A DNA stretch of 64,000 nt. It comes from Aliihoeflea sp. 2WW (GTDB lineage: Bacteria > Pseudomonadota > Alphaproteobacteria > Rhizobiales > Rhizobiaceae). Below, piece by piece: positions 59,804 through 64,000 of the stretch (its first letter is position 1; every line of letters starts with the position of its first letter). The stretch lies in contig NZ_AYOD01000015.1 in NCBI RefSeq assembly GCF_000497755.1, positions 219,264-283,263 of the forward strand. The letters run 5' to 3'. The notes beneath the pieces are model-generated. The model did not search any database, had not been told where the DNA came from, and worked only from the letters and a program-made list of their open reading frames with translations. The position numbers were made by a program, and so were the translations under genes.

Positions 59804-60721
59804 ATGCACGACCATAGCCAGATCGACTTCGAAACCCTCCTTGCCGGCGCCGCCCTGCGCGTCGAGGCGATGCTCGACGCGCTTCTCGGCGCACGGCCGC
59901 TTCCCGGCGAGATCGACCGGCCGCAGCGCCTCGTCGCCGCCATGCGCCACGGCGTCCTCAATGGCGGCAAGCGGCTGCGCCCCTTCCTCGTCATGGAAAG
60001 CGCCGCGCTGTTGGGCGCTGACGGCGAGGCGGTCCTGCGCGTCGCCGCCGCGCTCGAATGCGTTCATTCCTATTCGCTCGTCCATGACGATTTGCCGGCG
60101 ATGGACGATGACGATCTTCGTCGCGGCCAGCCAACCGTCCACAAGGCGTTCGACGAGGCCGCCGCGATCCTTGCCGGCGACGCGCTTTTGACGCTCGCCT
60201 TCGACATCCTCGCCGACCCGGCGACCGAGCTCGACGCATCGGCGCGGATCGTGCTCGTCGGCAGGCTCGCGCGCGCGGCCGGCATCGGCGGCATGGTGGG
60301 CGGGCAGGCGCTCGACCTCGCCGCCGAGCGCGATGCGCCGGACGAGGCCGGCATCATCCGCCTGCAGGCGATGAAGACCGGCGCCCTGATCCGCTTCGCC
60401 TGCGAGGCCGGCGCCATCGCCGCCGGCGCGCCGCAGGACGACGTCGAACGGCTGGCCGAATTCGGCTCCGCCATCGGCCTCGCCTTCCAGCTCGCCGACG
60501 ACCTTCTCGACCACACCTCGACGCCCGAAGCGATGGGCAAGGCCACCGGCAAGGACGCCGCCGCCGGCAAGGGCACGCTCGTCGCGCTCCACGGCGAGGA
60601 CTGGGCCAGGAGGCAATTGGGCGGGCTGGTCGCGCAGGCCTGCGACCTCGTCGCGCCCTATGGCGACCGAGCGGCGATCCTGATGTCGACTGCGCGTTTC
60701 GTGGCGGAGCGGCAGCGCTGA
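59804..60721 (+). CDS. ispA: polyprenyl (farnesyl) diphosphate synthase IspA
   Basis: A 305-residue prenyltransferase with first aspartate-rich motif DDLPAMDDDD (95-104), second motif LADDLLDHT and the GGKRLRP block. It makes farnesyl or geranylgeranyl diphosphate for undecaprenyl phosphate and quinones. The start ATG at 59804 gives the conserved N terminus. It is divergent from mtgA and near ispG (61.8-63.0 kb), so an isoprenoid locus is likely. Confidence 0.93.
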   Translation: MHDHSQIDFETLLAGAALRVEAMLDALLGARPLPGEIDRPQRLVAAMRHGVLNGGKRLRPFLVMESAALLGADGEAVLRVAAALECVHSYSLVHDDLPAMDDDDLRRGQPTVHKAFDEAAAILAGDALLTLAFDILADPATELDASARIVLVGRLARAAGIGGMVGGQALDLAAERDAPDEAGIIRLQAMKTGALIRFACEAGAIAAGAPQDDVERLAEFGSAIGLAFQLADDLLDHTSTPEAMGKATGKDAAAGKGTLVALHGEDWARRQLGGLVAQACDLVAPYGDRAAILMSTARFVAERQR

Positions 60722-60755
60722 ATCTTTCCGTCCCGCCAGTTGAACCGTCGAGGCA

Positions 60756-60875
60756 TGGACCCCTGTGACAAGCACAGGGGTGACGGGCATCAAGGTTGGA
60801 TGCAAATCGCGACGATTTTCGTTTGGCAGCGGTATCTTTGCAGTCCGTCATTCCTGTGCTTGTCACAGGAATCCA
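60756..60875. repeat. intergenic inverted repeat, type D, nested hairpins
   Basis: Two arms, 60756-60786 and 60845-60875, are each a hairpin (ACCCCTGTG/CACAGGGGT and ATTCCTGTG/CACAGGAAT) and also complement each other. The changes ACCCC to ATTCC are matched by GGGGT to GGAAT, which keeps the pairing. The gap between ispA and the lytic transglycosylase (60722-60925) has no other feature. Confidence 0.85.
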
Positions 60876-60925
60876 GGCCTCGCCGTCGCCATCGGCTCAA
60901 CGCCGCAGACAAACACCCCCGCCCC

Positions 60926-61759
60926 TCACCTGTTCTTCAAAACCACGCACGACCCACCCGACCCGCGCAGCGCGGTACATATCCGGTCGGCCTCCCCGCG
61001 CGTTTCCGCCCCGATCCGCACCGCGTAGATACCGGCCCGCGCACGCGGATTGCGTATCCGGCTGACGACCGGCTCGTGCCCCGACAGAACGCCCGAATGC
61101 TGCTGGCGCAGGCGCTGCCATTGCCGCAGCGCCGCGTCGCGGCGGAAATTGCCGGCGACCTGGATGCCCCAGGGCAGGACCGGAACGCTCGCCATCGCCA
61201 CCATCGATGCGCCTGAAACCGGCAGTTCGCGGCAGGCCTCGCCGAAAGGCTTCTTTTCGTCGAGCGGCTGCACGTCCACCGCCTTCCTGACGCCGATGAA
61301 CGCGTCGGCCGGGGCACCCATGATGTCGAGCACGTAGTTCTCGGTTTCCAGCGGCAGGAAGCCGCCCGAGGCAAGCCAGCGCGACACGCGCCCCTCGCCC
61401 GAATTGTAGGCTGCGGCGGCAAGGCCGAGATTGCCGTATTTGGCGGTGAGTTCGGCGAGATAATCGGCCGAGGCCGCGAGCGCCTGGTGCAGGTCGAAAC
61501 TGTCCGCGAGCCCCCGCAGCGCCGCCGTACCGGGCATGAACTGGGCGATGCCCTCCGCGCCGACCGGGCTGACCGCATTCGGGTTGAACCGGCTTTCCTT
61601 CCAGATCAGGCGTGCGAAATACTGCTCCGGCAGATCGTTCCTGCCGGCATGTTCCTCGATGAGATCGCAGACCAGCCCGACCGTCGGCGCGGACTTTTCG
61701 GCGGCGTGCACAGGCGAAAGGCTAAGCACGAGGGCTGCGAGGAGCGCCCGCGCCCACAT
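60926..61759 (-). CDS. exported lytic transglycosylase (SLT domain) with C-terminal SPOR-like segment
   Basis: A 277-residue exported protein with signal peptide MWARALLAALVLSLSPVHAA. The SLT domain carries the catalytic glutamate in LIWKESRFNPNAVSP, with AEGIAQFMPGTA and LGLAAAAYNSGEGRV. The C-terminal part (IYAVRIGAETRGEADRICTA) resembles SPOR domains. It cuts peptidoglycan strands. Its start lies two bases beyond the ispG stop, so the two are probably co-transcribed. Confidence 0.9.
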   Translation of the reverse strand: MWARALLAALVLSLSPVHAAEKSAPTVGLVCDLIEEHAGRNDLPEQYFARLIWKESRFNPNAVSPVGAEGIAQFMPGTAALRGLADSFDLHQALAASADYLAELTAKYGNLGLAAAAYNSGEGRVSRWLASGGFLPLETENYVLDIMGAPADAFIGVRKAVDVQPLDEKKPFGEACRELPVSGASMVAMASVPVLPWGIQVAGNFRRDAALRQWQRLRQQHSGVLSGHEPVVSRIRNPRARAGIYAVRIGAETRGEADRICTALRGSGGSCVVLKNR

Positions 61760-61761
61760 GC

Positions 61762-63015
61762 TCAGGCGCCCGCGCCGCGCCCGAAGCGCTTTTCGATGTA
61801 GTCCGCGACCATGACCTGAAAATCGGCGGCGATCGCAGGCCCGCGCAACGTCGCGACCTTCGCGCCGTCGATGAAGACGGGCGCGGCGGGCGTCTCGCCG
61901 GTGCCGGGCAGCGAAATGCCGATATCGGCATGCTTGGATTCGCCCGGCCCGTTGACGATGCAGCCCATCACCGCGACCTTGAGGTTCTCGACGCCGGGAT
62001 ATTTCTCGCGCCAAAGCGGCATATTGCGGCGAAGATCGCCCTCGATGGTCTGGGCGAGTTCCTGGAACACGGTCGACGTCGTGCGCCCGCATCCCGGACA
62101 CGCCGCCACCACCGGCAGAAACTGGCGAAAGCCCATGGTCTGCAGCAGTTCCTGCGCCACCTGAACCTCGCGCGTCCGGTCGCCATTTGGCTCCGGCGTC
62201 AGCGAAATGCGGATCGTGTCGCCGATCCCCTGTTGCAAGAGGATGCCCATCGCGGCCGACGAGGCGACAATGCCCTTGGTGCCCATGCCGGCTTCGGTGA
62301 GACCCAGATGCAGCGCATGGTTCGAGCGCTTCGCCAGCTCGACATAGACCGCGATCAGGTCCTGAACCTGTGAAACCTTGGCCGACAAGATGATGCGCTC
62401 GCGCGCCAGCCCGATCTCCTCGGCGAGCTCGGCCGACAGGATGGCGGACTGAACGATCGCCTCGCGCGTCACCTCCTGCGCCGTCATCGGAAAGCCCTTG
62501 GCCTGGTTGTCGTCCATCAGGCGGGTCAGGAGTTCCTGGTCGAGCGAGCCCCAGTTGACGCCGATGCGCACCGGCTTGTCGTGCCGGATCGCCGTCTCGA
62601 CGATGGCGGCGAACTGCCGGTCCTTCTTGTCCTTGAAGCCGACATTGCCCGGATTGATCCGGTATTTAGCCAGCGCCTCGGCGCAGGCCGGATGGTCGGC
62701 CAGAAGCTTGTGGCCGATATAGTGGAAATCGCCGACCAGCGGCACGTCGAGCCCGAGGCGCTCCAGCCGCTCGCGGATTTTCGGCACCGCCGCCGCGCTC
62801 TCGTCGCGATCGACCGTGATGCGAACGATCTCGGAGCCCGCGCGATTGAGCGCCGCGACCTGCGCGACCGTGCCGTCGATGTCGGCCGTGTCCGTATTGG
62901 TCATCGACTGCACGACGACCGGCGCCGCGCCGCCGACGAGAACGCCGCCCACCGGCACCGGAACCGAGATCCGGCGCGTCAGCGGACGGTCGAGAAACTG
63001 AACATGCGGATTCAC
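61762..63015 (-). CDS. ispG: 4-hydroxy-3-methylbut-2-enyl-diphosphate synthase IspG
   Basis: A 417-residue iron-sulfur enzyme of the MEP isoprenoid pathway. It has an N-terminal TIM-barrel and a C-terminal domain with the cysteine ligands in [15 protein letters not shown] and [16 protein letters not shown]. Length is normal for the bacterial two-domain form. It is followed by the lytic transglycosylase and divergent from the dehydrogenase gene. Confidence 0.96.
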   Translation of the reverse strand: MNPHVQFLDRPLTRRISVPVPVGGVLVGGAAPVVVQSMTNTDTADIDGTVAQVAALNRAGSEIVRITVDRDESAAAVPKIRERLERLGLDVPLVGDFHYIGHKLLADHPACAEALAKYRINPGNVGFKDKKDRQFAAIVETAIRHDKPVRIGVNWGSLDQELLTRLMDDNQAKGFPMTAQEVTREAIVQSAILSAELAEEIGLARERIILSAKVSQVQDLIAVYVELAKRSNHALHLGLTEAGMGTKGIVASSAAMGILLQQGIGDTIRISLTPEPNGDRTREVQVAQELLQTMGFRQFLPVVAACPGCGRTTSTVFQELAQTIEGDLRRNMPLWREKYPGVENLKVAVMGCIVNGPGESKHADIGISLPGTGETPAAPVFIDGAKVATLRGPAIAADFQVMVADYIEKRFGRGAGA

Positions 63016-63159
63016 TGGGCCTGCCTCATCTGGTGCCGCCGTATGCCTCCCGAATTAAACCCGCCATCGGGCCGGAGCAAGGCGGCGCGCGTCCATATTG
63101 TGCTGCGCTGCAATATATGTTCGATGGCGACAACCACAACAAGACGGGATGACACGGCC

Positions 63160-63942
63160 ATGACGGCGCAAAGAACGGCAATCGTGACGGGATCGACTTC
63201 AGGCATCGGCCTCGCCATCGCCCGGCGGCTGGGCGCGGCAGGATTCAACCTCGTCCTCAATTCCTACACCGATGCCGCAGAAGACCACGCGCTCGCCGAA
63301 AGCCTAGCCGCCGAATTCGGCGTCGAGGCGCTTTACGTCTCGGCCGACATGTCGACGGGCGATGCCGCGCGCCAGCTCGTCGCGATCGCCGCCGAAAAAT
63401 TCGGCGCCCTCCACGTCCTCGTCAACAATGCCGGCATCCAGCACGTCGCGCCGATCGAAAGCTTCCCGGTCGAACAATGGGACCGTATCATCGCAATCAA
63501 CCTGACCTCCGCCTTCCACACGACGGCCGCGGCTCTGCCGATCATGCGCAAGGCCGGCTTCGGGCGCATCGTCAACATCGCGTCAGCCCACGGCCTGCGC
63601 GCCTCGGTCAACAAGTCGGCCTATGTCGCGGCCAAGCACGGCATCGTCGGCCTGTCTAAGACGACGGCACTGGAAACCGCCGGACAGGGCATCACCTGCA
63701 ACGCCGTCTGCCCCGGCTTCGTCCTGACGCCGCTGGTCGAAACCCAGATCCAGGATCTGATGGCCGAAAAGAACCTCGACCGCGACACCGTCGTCGCCGA
63801 CCACGTCCTGCGCAAGCAACCCTCGAAGGAATTCGCCACCGTCGACCAGATCGCCGGCACCGTCGCCTTCCTCTGCTCCGACGACGCCGCCCAGATCACC
63901 GGCACCACGATCTCCGTCGATGGCGGCTGGACGGCGCAGTAG
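63160..63942 (+). CDS. bdhA: 3-hydroxybutyrate dehydrogenase
   Basis: A 260-residue short-chain dehydrogenase with NAD-binding GSTSGIGLAIA, catalytic Ser (IVNIASAHG) and Tyr-Lys in YVAAKHGIVG. The C-terminal sequence LVETQIQDLMAEKNLDRD fits D-beta-hydroxybutyrate dehydrogenase, which links acetoacetate and PHB use. An in-frame ATG 12 codons upstream at 63124 is possible. Ends before a type C repeat. Confidence 0.9.
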   Translation: MTAQRTAIVTGSTSGIGLAIARRLGAAGFNLVLNSYTDAAEDHALAESLAAEFGVEALYVSADMSTGDAARQLVAIAAEKFGALHVLVNNAGIQHVAPIESFPVEQWDRIIAINLTSAFHTTAAALPIMRKAGFGRIVNIASAHGLRASVNKSAYVAAKHGIVGLSKTTALETAGQGITCNAVCPGFVLTPLVETQIQDLMAEKNLDRDTVVADHVLRKQPSKEFATVDQIAGTVAFLCSDDAAQITGTTISVDGGWTAQ

Positions 63943-63962
63943 TCCGAAGTCTTCTGAGCGGG

Positions 63963-64000
63963 ACCCCCACCCTTTATCCCTCCCCACAAGGGGGAGGGAG
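63963..64000. repeat. intergenic repeat, type C, copy 2 (cut by window edge)
   Basis: The final 38 bases are identical to the right arm of the repeat at 57861-57898. Its partner arm must lie beyond the window. Confidence 0.85.

Overview
The window is dense, GC-rich chromosomal DNA from an alphaproteobacterium, most likely a member of the Hyphomicrobiales (Phyllobacteriaceae or close relatives such as Mesorhizobium or Aminobacter). The evidence is the atpHAG order, cysteine-free L31 and L32 ribosomal proteins, a Usg protein, an RcdA (DUF1465) gene preceded by a small RNA resembling MmgR, the ybgC-tolQRAB-pal-cpoB-tilS-ftsH order, and several families of palindromic intergenic repeats. No tRNA, rRNA, CRISPR array, transposase, integrase or phage gene was seen. 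This is core chromosome with two small toxin-antitoxin cassettes and a transport/catabolism-rich segment at 40-58 kb.

0-13.9 kb (housekeeping): the start of atpG with atpA and atpH, a small DUF4345-like membrane protein, priA, a transaldolase-like fructose-6-phosphate aldolase, a PlsC-like acyltransferase, leuS, yggS, a Phd/YefM-PIN toxin-antitoxin pair, usg, acsA and rpmE.

14-25 kb (envelope, transport and miscellaneous): an ABC exporter, an M20 amidohydrolase, an FAD-binding dehydrogenase, an ExbB/MotA-like plus MotB/OmpA-like membrane pair separate from Tol, suhB, efp, a Sel1-repeat protein, a ThiE-like protein and a TauE/SafE-type permease. A structured repeat sits between efp and suhB, and a second copy lies near 50.4 kb.

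25-40 kb (cell cycle, DNA repair, envelope): an acyl-CoA synthetase, an MmgR-like sRNA, rcdA with a TTAA-N7-TTAA CtrA-type box, and ruvC-ruvA-[AbrB-like antitoxin/PIN toxin]-ruvB. The toxin-antitoxin pair splits the ruv operon, and the toxin stop overlaps the ruvB GTG start. The complete Tol-Pal operon follows, then tilS, and ftsH with a heat-shock-type promoter.

40-58 kb (accessory catabolism): an Asp/Glu/hydantoin-type racemase faces a DadA-like dehydrogenase, a TRAP DctPQM transporter and a BASS-like transporter whose start overlaps dctM. A second cluster holds RidA, a nitrilase-family hydrolase, a polyamine-type ABC importer and an agmatinase-family ureohydrolase, with a divergent LysR gene and aminotransferase, and then a LysR/mmsA pair. 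Together these suggest uptake of a guanidino or amino compound, urea release, transamination and CoA-acylating oxidation of a semialdehyde. The substrate is not shown by the sequence.

58-64 kb: a small secreted protein, rpmF, mtgA, ispA, a lytic transglycosylase, ispG and a 3-hydroxybutyrate dehydrogenase, ending inside another copy of an intergenic repeat.
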